Shown here one piece after another: positions 1 to 32,500 of a stretch of 64,000 bases of DNA (position 1 is the stretch's first letter; every line of letters starts with the position of its first letter). Under the pieces are notes generated by a model that saw only the letters and a program-made list of their open reading frames with translations, was not told the DNA's origin and searched no databases. Made by a program: the position numbers and the translations under genes. The stretch comes from Piscicola geometra (taxonomy: Eukaryota; Annelida; Clitellata; Hirudinida; Piscicolidae): NCBI GenBank assembly GCA_943735955.1, contig OX030956.1, positions 11,128,444 to 11,192,443 of the forward strand, in the 5' to 3' direction.

Positions 1-1098
1 AAACGACCACATATTGAAAAATTCTGTTCACAGCGAATATAACATGCAGATACACTAAACAAAATTTTGGCTACTTCTTGTACTATTTTAAAATTGCTCA
101 TTTTACTCCAATAAAATAAAACATCTTTATAATTTTAAATTTTTTTGGGACGTAATTGAGAATATTTGTTCAATTCATCCTCTTCTGAATTTTTTTCTTT
201 GTTCATTATTACTAATTCTTCAATAATGTTAGAAATATGTTTTTTAACAACATTCTTATTCTCTACAACTGCAAATATAAAATCATTCGTATAATTTGAT
301 AGTATAATAATTTTATTATAATTTTTACATTATAAAAACAAACATAATAGGTCTAAATAACCATCATTTGTTTTTTTCTCAAAGGCACTGCAGCTTGGTA
401 TGGCTGTAAAAAATTACATTTTTTCTAATGAAAGTCTTGGTATTTATTTCTCTTCTATCCCAAACTTTTTTCCTATTATTCTTTCATACTGGGGATGCAA
501 CAGACATGCTGTCATACGAATAAGATCAATGGCATCTTTTCTTTTGTCGAAATGATCAACTGAGCAATCATTTGGAAATTAATCATTCAAATTCAAAGTA
601 TTAATTTATAAAATTAAAATAATATAACTGACCATTTTGATTTCATCTGAAAAGTTTTCATCATCACCCATTTGTTCTAATCTCCCTAATCTTTGGACTC
701 ATCATAACAACTTCAAATGTAGTGTTGGAGGTTTAGATATTGGCAATAGTGGCTTCGTTATACTTTTCCATTGCATTTAATACTTATTTTAAGTACGGAG
801 TATCGATGAAATAAAGATTTCCATACTTGGAAGTTTGCTGAAAAATCATTGAAGAATCCAATCCCAATAACTGTTATTCCCGTTTTCCCGTTCCCGATTT
901 AAAAGTTGATTCCCGTTCCCGTCTTTTCCCGTTCCCGATTTGAATGTTGATTCCCGTTCCCGTTCCCGTCCCGAAAACCTATTCCCGGTTCCCGACTTTT
1001 CCCGTCCCGAAATTAATTTTCATTCCCGTTCCCGCGGGAGTCCCGCGGGTACCCGCGGGTACCCGATCAGATCGGGTACCCGGTCCGACCTCTAGTGA
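1..1098 (-). mobile_element. Degenerate hAT-like DNA transposon, one end present
   Basis: The right edge (about 840-1098) is built from repeated CCCGTTCCCG and GGGTACCCGCGG units ending in GGTCCGACCTCTAGTG. Read on the minus strand it starts with a TAGAGGTCGGACC-type terminus, a style of end seen in many hAT elements. Further in on the minus strand, broken reading frames resemble hAT transposase: about 560-470 reads LIRMTACLLHPQYERIIG, like the family's 'LDPRFK' region, and about 410-370 reads AIPSCSAFEKK, weakly like the C-terminal dimerisation motif. Stops and frameshifts interrupt it, so it is not an active gene. The other end lies before base 1. The family assignment rests on the terminus style and short peptides, so it is tentative. 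Confidence 0.45.
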
Positions 1099-1247
1099 AT
1101 ACCTCACTTGACTTTCGAAACATTTTTAGACAAGAAGGATTCCGAAACACATACGACTACAACAAAGCCATCTTCAGGTTCAGCAACTTTGCATCATCAT
1201 CGCTATCAGCACCACCACCACCACCATCATCATCATCACCACCGCAG

Positions 1248-1624
1248 TCCCGACGGCATGTACGTAGCGGCAGGCAGCAGCGATGAAGAGGTTTACGTGT
1301 GGAACTTGACCTCTCAGAAGTTCGAGGTCAAGGCCAAGAGCAGGTCACTACTTTTTTGTTTTGAATTTTATTTTCTTCATACATTGTATACAATACAATA
1401 CAATACATTCCAATACAATACGATACAATATATTATAAAGACGAATTCATTTTACTTGGCCATGGTTAACTACTTGTGATTGACTTGCAATCCAAATGCT
1501 TATTCTCCATGCCACCCAACCTCGCAATAGCGACAGGGTTTACGCTCTCTCGTGGAGTCCCAGTGGAGGAGATTTTGTCACCGGTGGAAAGAACAAGTCA
1601 CTCTCTCTCTGGGCTCTAGTTTGA
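1248..1624 (+). CDS. ATG16L1: ATG16L1-like autophagy protein, last two WD40 exons (partial)
   Basis: Exons 1248-1343 and 1531-1624. Exon one follows an acceptor in a CAC/CAT-rich tract (ACCGCAG) and ends at CAG|GTCACT in phase 2. Exon two completes the split Ser codon and ends at TGA 1622-1624. The peptides read SPDGMYVAAGSSDEEVYVWN and DRVYALSWSPSGG...SLWALV, i.e. the last two WD40 blades. The pattern SPDG-YVAAGS---YVW followed by a WSPSG repeat and a C-terminal LW plus three or so residues is that of ATG16L1, the factor that directs LC3/ATG8 lipidation on autophagosomes. The upstream exons (ATG5-binding and coiled-coil parts) are outside the window, beyond the hAT-like element that occupies the preceding intron. 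AATAAA occurs at 2037-2042. Another WD40 protein remains possible. Confidence 0.6.
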
Positions 1625-4600
1625 TTGGTTGAGTGGTTGATCGATTGTACAGCCTTGTAGTTAATTATTTCTCATAATTAATTGACCTTATAGTTTGCAT
1701 AATGAAATTTATAATGAATTGTTTAATCTTTATTATTTTTATCAATATTTTTATTGAAATAGTTTTATTAATTGTGTGGGGTGATGGGGAAAGGGTAGCT
1801 GGGGTTCGAAAACTATTGATACAACACAGACAATTTCACACCATTTTCATCTGTTTATTTGTTCATTTTCATAATTCAACATTTTTTACCTTGTTTCATC
1901 ATGCCGTAAATTTGTACATTCTTTTTTTTTGTAAATCTTACATTTAAAGTTCAGATCTCCATTTCTTGCTTTAACTTTTTGTATAAACAAACATTTTCAA
2001 TTTTTACTGAATTTTCGAAAATGAATTATTCGTCGAAATAAAATCAAAAGATGGACAAAGTATCTGCATAGAAATATAAACTTTGATCGGAACAGCTGTA
2101 AAGTCATTAAGCATTTTTTAAACTTTAAATTGACTTTTTTTGAGAATTAAATTATAATTAAACATTGTATTTTTAACGACTTCGCATCATCGATTCCCTC
2201 TTCAGTCGTCTTTATTTTTCAGGCGCCAAACAAGTCGAAATTCGATTGCAAGCGCAAGACAAAGATTCCAAACTCCAATTTGAATGATTTATTTTCCTTC
2301 TTCAGTTTAAAAAGCTTATTGGACTGAGTCTTTCCATCGAAAAGAACATTTTATTTTTTTATGATTTTGTAACCAATCAAAGAATTCAAATTTGGGTCGA
2401 TTAAATCTTTAGATTCGCCTTGCATTCTTTTTTATGGTGAATGTTTTTATGGGTCAGCATCCTTTTCTTCCCATACACTCATTCATTCTACACAATTTAC
2501 CCATTTCTGTTTGCCGAACCACGACAATCAATAGCATTCTATTGTGTTGTAGGCCTGCTCTCCCGAATTATTTCTTCGGTTTTCTCATTTTCATTTTTGT
2601 TGTTTTAGGCAAATAAGATATTTTGAAATTTAAAAATATGTTTTTTTCGAAGATTTCAAAGACCTTTCTACTTTTTTCAAGTTCAAAATATAAAAAAATC
2701 CCAACTTATACAGAAATTCATGCGGATGATAGAAGATGTACATTTAAAAAAGACCAAATAGTGATCCATTTTAGTGTTGTCCAGTTTAACCATGGCACAC
2801 ATCGATTACAACTCTTCTTGATTATCAACTAAAATCATTTGAAGGCATTCTCCAGGACTGTAGTTTCCAGAACACACTGATAATAGCTGCCCTCAGACTT
2901 TATTCCTTCAAAATGTTGTAACAATTCATTGTTAACAAGCCTTAACGAAACAACACGGCGTCGCTTTCTCTGTTTGAAATTGAATTTATTTGTTGAATAA
3001 AATCAATAAATGAAAGTTATAGACAAAACAAATAAGACTGTTTTTTAAAAATAAATAAATTTGTGCTTGTACACGATAAATACAATTTTTTGTTTTTTCA
3101 CGCAAATACATTATCTTTTGTGCAGCATTGCATACAGCTTTCTGTAGGTTCTCTCCACATACAGTTTCCCAGCGTTGAGTGGCATACAAAACTCAACGAA
3201 CGCATCTTCATCAACGTACTGCCGCTCCATCTGTACACTTGTGGAAGAGTATGTGAGAGGAAATGGAGGGAGGGGGGGAGGGGAATGAGTAGAAGATGAG
3301 TGGAAAGGGGGGGGGGGAGGGGGAATAAGAGAGAGATGGGTAGGAGATGAGTGGGAGACGAACAAGTAGAAAATTCCGTTGGACTTGATGGACGAATAAA
3401 TAGGAGACCAATTATAAAAGAATGAAGTTGAATGATGGAAGCAGAAAATCTTCAATCGTGTGGAAAACATAAATGAAGTGGAACAATGGAGGTTTTGAGA
3501 GACGATGAAGAAAGGATTTGTTGATTGGCAGTTGGGAACATATTTAATGAGGCACACTGAATCAACAAGGCATTTTATTTGTACAAATTTGCAAATAAAT
3601 AAAATGGAATATCGTTGAATTGTTTTTAAAATTAACGAAAAAGAGCATTAGCCTTTTTCTATTGAAGTTTTGGTAGGAATATTTAAGAAGAGATATATAA
3701 GCTTGGAAATTGAAGGGTCGTTGAGAAGTAGAATGTGAAAATAAAATATAAATGATATGTTGATAGAAATGTGAAAAGAATGAATATAAAACAAATAGAT
3801 ATGTGGTGGATGGAGAAATGAAAGAGGAACTTGGAAAAGATATGTAAAATTGTTTGCATAGAAACAATTATGCGAGAAAATAAATTGAACAAATACGCTA
3901 AAGAAAGAAGAATTATAAAAATTATTAGATGGAAAGTGGAAACATAAAAGAGCATACAGAATATATATTTTGGAGAAACTGGAAGAAAAGTGCATAAGCA
4001 GCAGTTGCAGTTCTTGTGTACGTCTGAGGTTGGAGAGTGTGTGCAAGCTGTGTGCACTCGTGTGTGGTGCTGATGATGCTGCTGGTGGTGGTGATGATGA
4101 TGAAGCTAGTCGTGATGATGATACTGATGATGAAATTGATGTTGGTGGTTATGATAATGATACTATTTAAAGAGGTTTACTGGAAACGATGATCAAGGAG
4201 GGAGTTCCATGCTTGGTCGGTTCTTGCAAAACTGCAATAAATCTTAAAAAGAATGCTTTTTAATGATGATTAAGGATCTTGCATTCATTCCACGAAAAGT
4301 ACTTCAGTTATTTTTTTCTTCTCGTTTTTAGTTTTTTTTCAAATACGAATGATTTTGTGAAAAAAACGGATGGCATTAGTACGACCAAGAAACAATAAAG
4401 ATGGATTGATGGAAGGAAGGATTGATGACGATAATGAAACTGCTCTTGGTGTTAGTAGTGAGCGAAAAATGGGAGTTTTAATGTCAAAGGCGAAATCTGC
4501 TCAATGTACAAACGCACAAAAAAGTTCTTATTTTTTCTATATAAATGTAATAAATTCGAAAAAACTGAAAAAAGTCTAGCCGTTAATTTTTATTTTTGTT

Positions 4601-7600
4601 TGACAAAATTTTTTTTTTTAAATTTAAGAAAAAAAATTTTTAAACAAAGAGACAACAGGGGGAATCTGGAGAATTGCAGACATCGCTTTATTGATTCGCA
4701 GTTTTGAATAAAAATAACGACGCGTCTATTCTCTTTTTTTTCATTCAACCAATTTAATTTTAATATTTTTCCAGGGGTATTTGCACACATAAAAACAAAA
4801 TCAAAATTACATAAACATACCCAAAAACCAAAGATGGACACAGTTAACTAAAGATCAGATTTTAACGTCGTTAACAACGTTTTAACGGATTGACGGTTTG
4901 GTGCCCAGCTTTGACAAATACCCACAATAACACATACACAAACAAAAACACACAAGCACAAACACAAATACTTGATACACAGAGCTAATCATCGCATATA
5001 TTTGCTCAGGCATTGAAATTATGACACAATTTGCTGGAGAGGCATGGATTGTTTGGGGAGGATTAAAGAGGACTCAGTTCATCAAACATAACTCAAAAGT
5101 GTTCGTAATGCCTTTCAAAATGTTTTCCCCAAAATCACCGAAAAAATTTGGTATTTTGTTCTTCTGCCTGATTGTTTAGATTATTCAAAAGTATCAGAAT
5201 CGAATGGTTCTTCATTTTCAAAATTGGAAAAAACCATTACAACTTGATATGATCAACTTTCTGAGTGTAGTTTGGTTGATGCAGTTGGTTGGAGAGCTTT
5301 AAATTAAAGGCTTGGTGGGTGATGATGATGATTCTCATTGAGGGTTCAAGAAGAGGGTGTCAATGCTGTAGTCTCAGGTGTGGCATGATGTCTGATTATT
5401 AACAAGCAGGTATGTCTGCATGTAGCGTGTTATTAAGCGCTTGAAGGAGACTTCGACATGTTTCAAGATCGTTAATGAGGGGATGCAGTTATGAAAGTGT
5501 ATGCTTTTGTACACCTGTGGTCAAGGCATTCTCTCGGAAGATGGCGCACAAACACAAGGGTGCACACACGTGCAAGCAAGAAGACAAGTAAAGACATTCA
5601 ATATTCCAACAACAACATTGAACTCAACACTCTCATGCATGCATACCTCAAGCAGACAGTATAACAAACGTACCATCACACGCACACAAGAAAATCTGCA
5701 CGTAGACGTACGCATTCACAGACACACACACACACACGCACACACGCACACAGCTATCGCTTCCACTCCTTGCGAGCAACTCTCTACAACACACCACACA
5801 GCGCATAGTCTCTCTATACGATTCCACACATATCCTTTAAATTAACAGTTTTATGGTCTTTTCGATTGTTATATCGTTAAATCAGAATCGGCCACTACTA
5901 CAGCAGGGAGCTTGATGGTTGCCGACTTGTCGATATTTTTGTGAAGCTGAAAAAGTGTATGAAATGGAGCATCTTTTCCCTGACCAAAAACAGTCCAGCA
6001 CGTGACCTTCTTTTTGTAATTAATTGAGAAACGCTTGATTTAGGCCAACTTGCTTCAGTGAACGGGGCATTTAAATTACCGCTTAGTCTCTACGTGAAAA
6101 ACACTCGGCACTCTGTGCTTATAAGGTGTGCTTGTAGTTTCAGTCTGGTGTGCAATATTGACGGACTACTGACTCAAATCTGTTCATTATCCACAACTTG
6201 AAGTAGTTCAAATATAACTGAATATAATTGAATGGAAAGTAAGAATAGACTTGGGAAATAAAAATCTGTTTTGAAAAATGGGCCCTAGTATGGATTCTGG
6301 ATCAGAAGAGAAGTTGTCCGTGATGTTTATGAGTTAATAAAACACTTGATAAGTAAGTTTATACTATTGTTGAATAATAAAAAAATGAAAACTGAAAAAA
6401 CAATGGCATTAACGTCAAGAAGTGCATTGATCGGCTAGAGGTCGTTTTGGGCAGAAGCACCACCATCCAGCAAGCCAAGGAGCCCCAAGATGTGAGCATA
6501 TTTTAAATTATTTGTATTCTGGTATTTAAAGTGTTTTATTGTTGAATCTGCTTCATTTCTGGGCTGCCGTGAACATTCTTTGAGCATTGCAAACTCTCCA
6601 GCAGACGGCATTTGGATGAATCAGTGTAGAAAGTAACTAAAAAATGCAAAATAAAAATTCCACATTTGTAAAATAAAAATATACTTCAAAAAATACTTTG
6701 CTGCTTATTCTCTAGCTTCAATTCCACTTATAGACCAGGATTGTAATTATTTGTAAGTACATTAAAAATTACATGCTCCTAATTTGAATAATCAATCAGA
6801 AACCGAATGTAGACATACACAGCCTAGGTACGCTTTTACGCACTGTTCTGAGACTGCAAATTGTACATGAAAGAATACTTTAAAATATTTTCTTTCTTTT
6901 TCATCTACTATTTAATTGCTTTTATGTATATAAATCTAACTTTCAATTTAGAGTTATTAGAAATCTCGTTTTGAAATAAAACGAAAAGTTTGGGTTATTA
7001 ATTAAGCAGTATGAAATATTGGTGTGAATCAGCAAAATAAAATATATGTATTCACTAAAATAAAAATAATTATTTTAATAATTTAATACTTACATTAAAA
7101 TTCTATTTTGTGTTGAACTTTCTCCAAGAGATATTTTGGTTTCAGGATGACTTTTAGTGAAAGTTCATTTGTTTGAAAGTTTGTTTTCAAATGGTATTTT
7201 TTAGGATATGCGCCTGCGCGGAAGCTCATTAAATAAAGTAGGTCAAAAATATATTTTCACTGAAAAAAAACTATTTTTATTATTTCTTTTTATCTTTTAA
7301 AAAAGTTTTTAGTATGCTATTAGTCATTGTTTAAAAGTACATTTCTCATTAAGTTCGCTATGGCAACCATTTGTGCATCCATAGCAACTGAAACCATCCA
7401 TGCAACTCTGCAGCATCATTAAAAATCCCTAATTTGAAAAAACAAAAAAAAACTTCACTATTTTTCCTGATAAATAACGGAAAATCTTTTTGCATGCTAA
7501 AAAGGCGTGATTTAATTTAGCCTGGAAGTTGACTGTGTTTGCGCAACTTGGAAGAAATCTTCAGCAGAGAGTGTTTCACCCGAGTGTCTTGCGCTGTATT

Positions 7601-7974
7601 ACATTTCAAGTTTGGCATTAAAACGGGAAAGCAGCTCATCGCATGACCCATCTCGCCTCCGTGCTCTTGCACCATCAATCATCTCACCAAAAGAAGGAAG
7701 TGAGAATTTCTGAAGCGTGTATTTCGCAAAAATAGTTGAATCTGATCCATCATGCACTGCCGGTGAAATCAAAAAGCCAGAAAATGCAACTTTGAATATG
7801 AGATTTTAACAAATAAATTAAAGTTCAGAAGATTCGAGCATGAAAATGCCAATGCGCACAAGAACTACTTTTGTTCTTTCAAAAAAATTAGTGAAACTTT
7901 GTTACAGAGGGGATTTGAGTGCAGCAGGGGAGTCAAGAGGTGTGACCTTCATTTATCCATCAATCCATCCACCA
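1625..7974. other. No convincing gene; AT-rich intergenic DNA
   Basis: Short open frames here lack recognisable domains, conserved motifs or paired splice sites. The stretch holds a purine-rich block (3240-3330, G runs), a GATGATG-type simple repeat (4070-4160) and CA-rich patches (4925-4980, 5720-5755). Distal promoter or 5' UTR exons of the calcium pump gene could lie here but cannot be identified from sequence alone. Confidence 0.5.
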
Positions 7975-8190
<216 letters not shown>

Positions 8191-9373
8191 GAGTACCATT
8201 AGAGGCACTTGCAAGGACACTAAGCCTGACTTACACGAGACACGTAGGTGCTTGTAACGGCCTGATTACCAGAATTTAATCAGCTTACCAAACGTTAAAT
8301 AAAATAATTTAACAGCTCGTAATGATTAAATTAAAGAAAAAATTTTAAATAATAAAAAACTATATTTTCTTTATAATAAAACTTCCTTTAGTCAAAGACC
8401 AATGGAAAAATGGAAAATGATAATCTGGAAGAGCTTTGAAAACCACAGACTACATTCCTAGCTCCTGCTTTTCAGAATTGCAAACTTTTCACGCAATAGA
8501 AGCATTAATCGGTTTCCCATGAGAGCACTCCATTACTCTTCCCCTGGCCGTCAATCGAGCATCACATTCTCTCAAAGCAGGCACCCATCGCGAACTGAAT
8601 GCCAGAGGAGCGGCGTTTTTACTGGAATAATATGTTCAAATAATTTTAAAAATTGAACAAAAACTGAGTTTCTTGATGAGTTTAGTCTTTTAATTTAAAT
8701 GGAAACAAAAATTGGAAAAAAATATTTTTTAGAGAACTAAAGTTATTCCATAGTTGTGTAAAGATACATTTTTGAAGTGAAAAAATTCTTCGATACCCTT
8801 TTTTTGTGACATATATTTTCATTCAAGTCACACTGGACCACAAACACTCAGCCTCTCTTGAAGCTATTTCAAATACTTTCACCTAAAAGGATTGCCAGTC
8901 AAGTTTTATTTTTGATGGCTTCTAAAAAATGTCATGTTATCATCCCCACTACAGTCAGACCCACACCTTCCCGAGGCATACAACATTTCTTACACTATTT
9001 TTTTTCTCGTTCCGTTTGCCTTAGCATGAAGTCAACTCAGATGGATCCAATCCCGTCACTAAGAATAATCAATAGAAAAATATTTTAAACAAATATTTTG
9101 CTTTTAATGAAATTAAGTTTTGCTTTGATTATATTTTTCAACACTGCCATAAAATATCGGATTAGGAAGAAAAAGAGCCCTTCTAAATCTTACATTTGAC
9201 AGTCATAATTGATGCAATAAACACCTGCTCACAGGAAATTATAGAGCCATCTTGTATACACACTAATCATCTCACCACTAAAACCTTTTAAAAGCAAAGA
9301 TCCTAAAAACTCTACAACAAAAAAGCAATCAGAACAGGTACTCGATCACGCCATCAGAAGCATCTACTTCACC

Positions 9374-9693
<320 letters not shown>

Positions 9694-10034
9694 AACACGA
9701 CCCATACATCCACCAAGCGACACTAAAAAGCACAAAAACACTTTCTTAAAAACAGGCATACAACCAAGCATACACCCAAGCATCCACCCAAGCATACACA
9801 CAAGCATACAAAGAGACATACAAGCACACAAACGAGCACACACCTCGTCTGTACCACCAATCAAAGCTGATCAATACAGCGGTCTTGTGCAAGCCTGCTA
9901 ACACATCGATTGAGATGCATGAAGCGGCCCAAGTGTTCGGACTTGAGGTTCAGAGTGACTGGCTGAGGGCAGTGGGAGTCCTTCTTTAAGTGGTTTGTGT
10001 AGTTGGAACAGACATGACGATGATTAGATTCGTG

Positions 10035-10290
10035 TGGTGGTGATGATAGTAGAGATGCTGAAGATGATGATAGTAGAGAAGCTGAAGATGATGATAGTAG
10101 AGATGCTTAAGATGATGTAATAGTAGAGATGCTGAAGATGATGTAATAGTAGAGATGCTTAAGATGATGTCATAGTAGAGATGCTGAAGATGATGTCATA
10201 GTAGAGATGCTTAAGATGATGTCATAGTAGAGATGCTGAAGATGATGTAATAGTGGAGATGCTGAAGATGATGTAATAGTGGAAGTGGAG
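10035..10290. repeat. 24-26 bp tandem array (AGTAGAGATGCTGAAGATGA core)
   Basis: About ten tandem copies of an AGTAGAGATGCTGAAGATGATG unit whose length shifts from 24 to 26 bp by GAT or GTAAT endings. Variants alternate CTGAAG and CTTAAG, giving a higher-order alternation. A separate 21-bp unit (GCGGAGGAGCAGGGTTTGTG plus G) is duplicated at 10350-10391. No coding role is evident. Confidence 0.85.
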
Positions 10291-10959
10291 ATGAAGTAAA
10301 GATGAAAAGAACGAGAAACTGTGTTGGGGAAATTCATGAGAGATTCATGGCGGAGGAGCAGGGTTTGTGGGCGGAGGAGCAGGGTTTGTGGGCGGAGATG
10401 CAATGGTGTTGTTTGCTCGAGGCACACAAACTGTTGCCATCGATCGGCATTAACTCGCCTCACGAAAGCACCCTTCGAGGTATCAGGCAACTCCTCTTCT
10501 TCACAAATTGTATACGTGCATGCGCAAGCCACTCAACCAACACTCTTCTGGCACGTAATTACTTTCTAATGTAAAACCTTTTTTGTAAAAATTTTTTACC
10601 GTATTTTTGGTCTTTTTGGGGTTTTTTATGTAATGTTTATCAATTCTTACAGAGTATTTGATTGGGTTTCGCTAATAGAGATGCATCTACCAAATGAATC
10701 ATTGCATGAAAACGAAAAAACTATGCAATGTGCCAACCAAATACCTTTTAAGCCGGAGTTTTCCATTCAATGATCATTTTTCTTAATGTTTCATCAGGAG
10801 TCTACCAAATCATTTCTATAAAAAAATTTATTATTCACATTTTCAAGTATTTTTTTCCAAATATCCGTTGTAAGATCATATGGAGAGTGTTATATAATAA
10901 CAATATAAAAACCAAATTGAACTTACCATGGAAATGAACAATCAATTTTGTTTTTCATT

Positions 10960-11232
10960 CACAGATTGACAGTCCAACGCAGTTCTCAAGATGATCCACA
11001 CAAAGGGGGGATAGTGCCTCAACAACGTCTTTTCCAGCAGCAATTAATCGTCAAATTCTTCCGCTGGGCCTCTCAAATTGAAAATCTACCAAGACATTTG
11101 CCAAACCTATCATTCTTCTCATCAATCAAACCGTTGACCCGCCCATCCACCCACCCATTAACCTAACCATCCACCGATTCATTAACAAAGCCATCCATCA
11201 AACTTCCATTTCCCAGCTATTGATTCGACACC
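10960..11232 (+). other. Probable 5' UTR part of the first PMCA exon
   Basis: A pyrimidine-rich tract ending TTCACAG at about 10967 looks like a splice acceptor. From there the sequence runs without an obvious donor to the ATG at 11233, so an untranslated leader exon spliced to an upstream promoter is a reasonable reading. It is inferred only from the acceptor-like motif. Confidence 0.35.
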
Positions 11233-29579
<18,347 letters not shown>

Positions 29580-32500
29580 CTCCCACTTCCATCGAAGCCC
29601 GAAAGCAGAAAAATTAATCAATAAATAAAAATTTTCACATTTTTGATTTATGAACTATGTAGTTTTATAAGTTTCATTTTTAGATCGTTATAAAACCATC
29701 TCTGCATATGGGAAGTCTCATTTATCGAAAGTTTATTTAATGATTTTAATTCCATGAATACCTCCACTTTTTATTCTGACTACGCAATAGAACAAATCGT
29801 TGTTTTCGCAAGTATTAAGCTTCTGCAATTAACTTTTAGGGAAATTTTCTTTCCACTTTCCAACAATTCCCGCCCTTTTGCTTTCTTCGTTCGAAGACAA
29901 CTTGATATTTTTAGTTTTCAAATAACAGTTGGTTGTTTTTATTTTTTGTTAACGAAATTATCTGATGATGGTTAATGATAATCTATACTTTTTCTGTTGA
30001 CACGACCATCAGAATTCGACAAAGGCAAATATTTCTTCCCACTGTTCCATTCAAGCACCCTTCTGACCCTTTTATGTCAACTCCAAATTATGTTCTGTAT
30101 TTGAAAACTTTAAAGTTGTTAAATATTTTTTTCTTTTGCAGACATTCGCCACGACAAGACAATGTGTCGCAGACAATAATTATGGAATTGTTCCACTTAA
30201 CCTACCATTTATTTAATCGATGAAAAGTCGTATCTGACGCAAAGTTAACTAAATAATTAATATTTAAAATCAACGCTATATAAACCAGGATTCCTGGTTC
30301 GCTCTTCGGTCTCAATGGTAGTCTTCCTGTAGATGCTCAAGTGTCGAGTTCAACTCGATCTTTAAAACTACATGTTGGCTTTCCAGCAACATTTCGCTTT
30401 ATTTTAGTTTTGAATTTTCACATAGAAAATAGCACTGAGATTAGATTTGGCATTCACGGTCCGCTGAGAAGCCAGGACATTGTTCAATTCGGACCTGCAC
30501 TCACTCTATCTCAGCTCCAAATATTACCATTTGTACCCTGTAAATCTTTCAATCGTACGGCGAGAGAGAACTATGAAAAAAAGTAGTGACTTTGGCTTCG
30601 AATTATTGAAACTTACCGTACCGACCCAACAGACTGCCACCACTCCAGATATTAACTTTTACCATCACCCTGCATGGCCTCGGACTTTTTGAAGTACTTA
30701 AAAAGATTTAATTAAAATTTAATCGATGAAATGGAGGAAAGTGAACAAATAGTTGTCAATTGAATCATCCCTACTGTATATTACAATGCTGTACATACGA
30801 ATCTTTCTTGAATTTTAACTTTCAACTCCCATAGATTCATGTTTTTAAGACGCTGATATTTTTACCGAAGGCTCTTATTAATTATTGCGTATGATCTTAA
30901 TGAATCGCTAAACTGTTTAATTAATACTAATTATTGTTTTAATGATAATCATTTTCAAACCTATTCATAAGGTTTTGTCCATTAATAACACAAGAATGCT
31001 ATATATAGAAATTTAATTTCATGCATCAACGCACTGAACACTAAATGATATCAGATGGACGACTAGGTTGGACGTTCTAGCAGCATTTGTTCCATTCGTG
31101 GAAGATGCTTCTCATGAATCCTCAAATGTCCGAAATCTGATTCCACTTTTCAGTGTAAACTATAGGCTATAGTTTACATATAGTTTACATTTAGGCCAAC
31201 AAGTTCTTTATGTTTTTTAAATAGGGGTTATTGATCAATATTTGAGCTTGTTCGGGTTTTGTTGATGAATTGTAGCACTTAACCAGATTTGAAAGTTGCT
31301 TTTTGATTTAGTTTCACAGCTAGCACTTTCACTGTTTCGAAAATTTTATAGGAATATATTTAATATTAAATGTTATTTATAATTTTTTATTACATTTTTG
31401 CCGAGGTTAGGCATCTGAAGCGAATCATTATCCATCCGAATCGAATGAGTAAGTTTCTAAATTATTTTTTCCAGTTTTTCATATTTTTCAATTATTTGGT
31501 TTGTTATTGGATAAGATACTTTGAAACATTTTAATAAGTTTTTTCAAATTGATGTACTGAAAAACAAATAACTTGAGAACAGAAAGTTTAAATGTTCACT
31601 TTCAAATGGGCTCGAAGTCTTAACCATTTTCATTTAAATCTGTAAATTACTTCTCAGTATGAACATCTTTCTCATCACAACATCACTATACTCCTCACCC
31701 ATATCACTTATATCGCTAAATTGATTGCTCCGTTTGAGATGTCTGTGTAGATAGAACTTGAGTGGAGATTCACGCTTTAACGTTCTTAGTTTATTCCACG
31801 TTGAACTCACTCACATTTATTTGCATACCAATTCGCTTTTGCTCATCTTAGTTGAAAGCTACTTCTTAAATTGAAGAAGCAATAACCAGGCTTTTTCTAT
31901 TTTAAGCTTACTTTTTTTGCATTGAAGTCGCAAGGGTATTGAAACGATGTTACTTATTTTAATTTTCCATCAGTATTTATGGAAGTCCATTCAGAATGCC
32001 GCCATGCATTTCTTGAAACTTTGAAAACGCAGGCGATGATGAGCGACAACGGGATATTTCCTTAGGGAGTACCCCAATAATCGCCATTTTCCTATTCTTA
32101 TTTATTAGCTCGAACTATTGAATTTTGTTATTAAACAGTGAAAATATACCATATTACTTGGTATGTTACTATCCCGTTAATCTGTAAATCTCTACATCCG
32201 TTACACCTGATGAAGTCTTGAACGCGAATATTTCTTCGGTAGAGTGTCCCTTAACGCTACATCGATATCCTATCCATCCTTTAACTATCCTTTTCCATCC
32301 ATCCAAATCTGTTCTTTTCTTTTCCCATCTCTTAAATATCTCTTTTCCTATCCCGTCCCATTCTTTAACTAACCCAGTCTTCCAGTTCTTTTCTTACCCC
32401 CTCCCATCCAACTCTTTTCTAGACCACTCTCACAAGCTTAAATAGAAGTGTGAGTGGCTTCATTAGCACTTTGAAAACTTCACTGAGCCACAACATCGCC

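Noticed and set aside
3970..4170. 66-codon Asp-rich open frame
   Set aside because: The C-terminal half is a GATGATGATG simple repeat; no splice sites, homology or conserved motif support it.
5501..5845. 114-codon open frame with a CA-repeat-encoded His-Thr stretch
   Set aside because: Depends on the CACACA tract and has no family resemblance.
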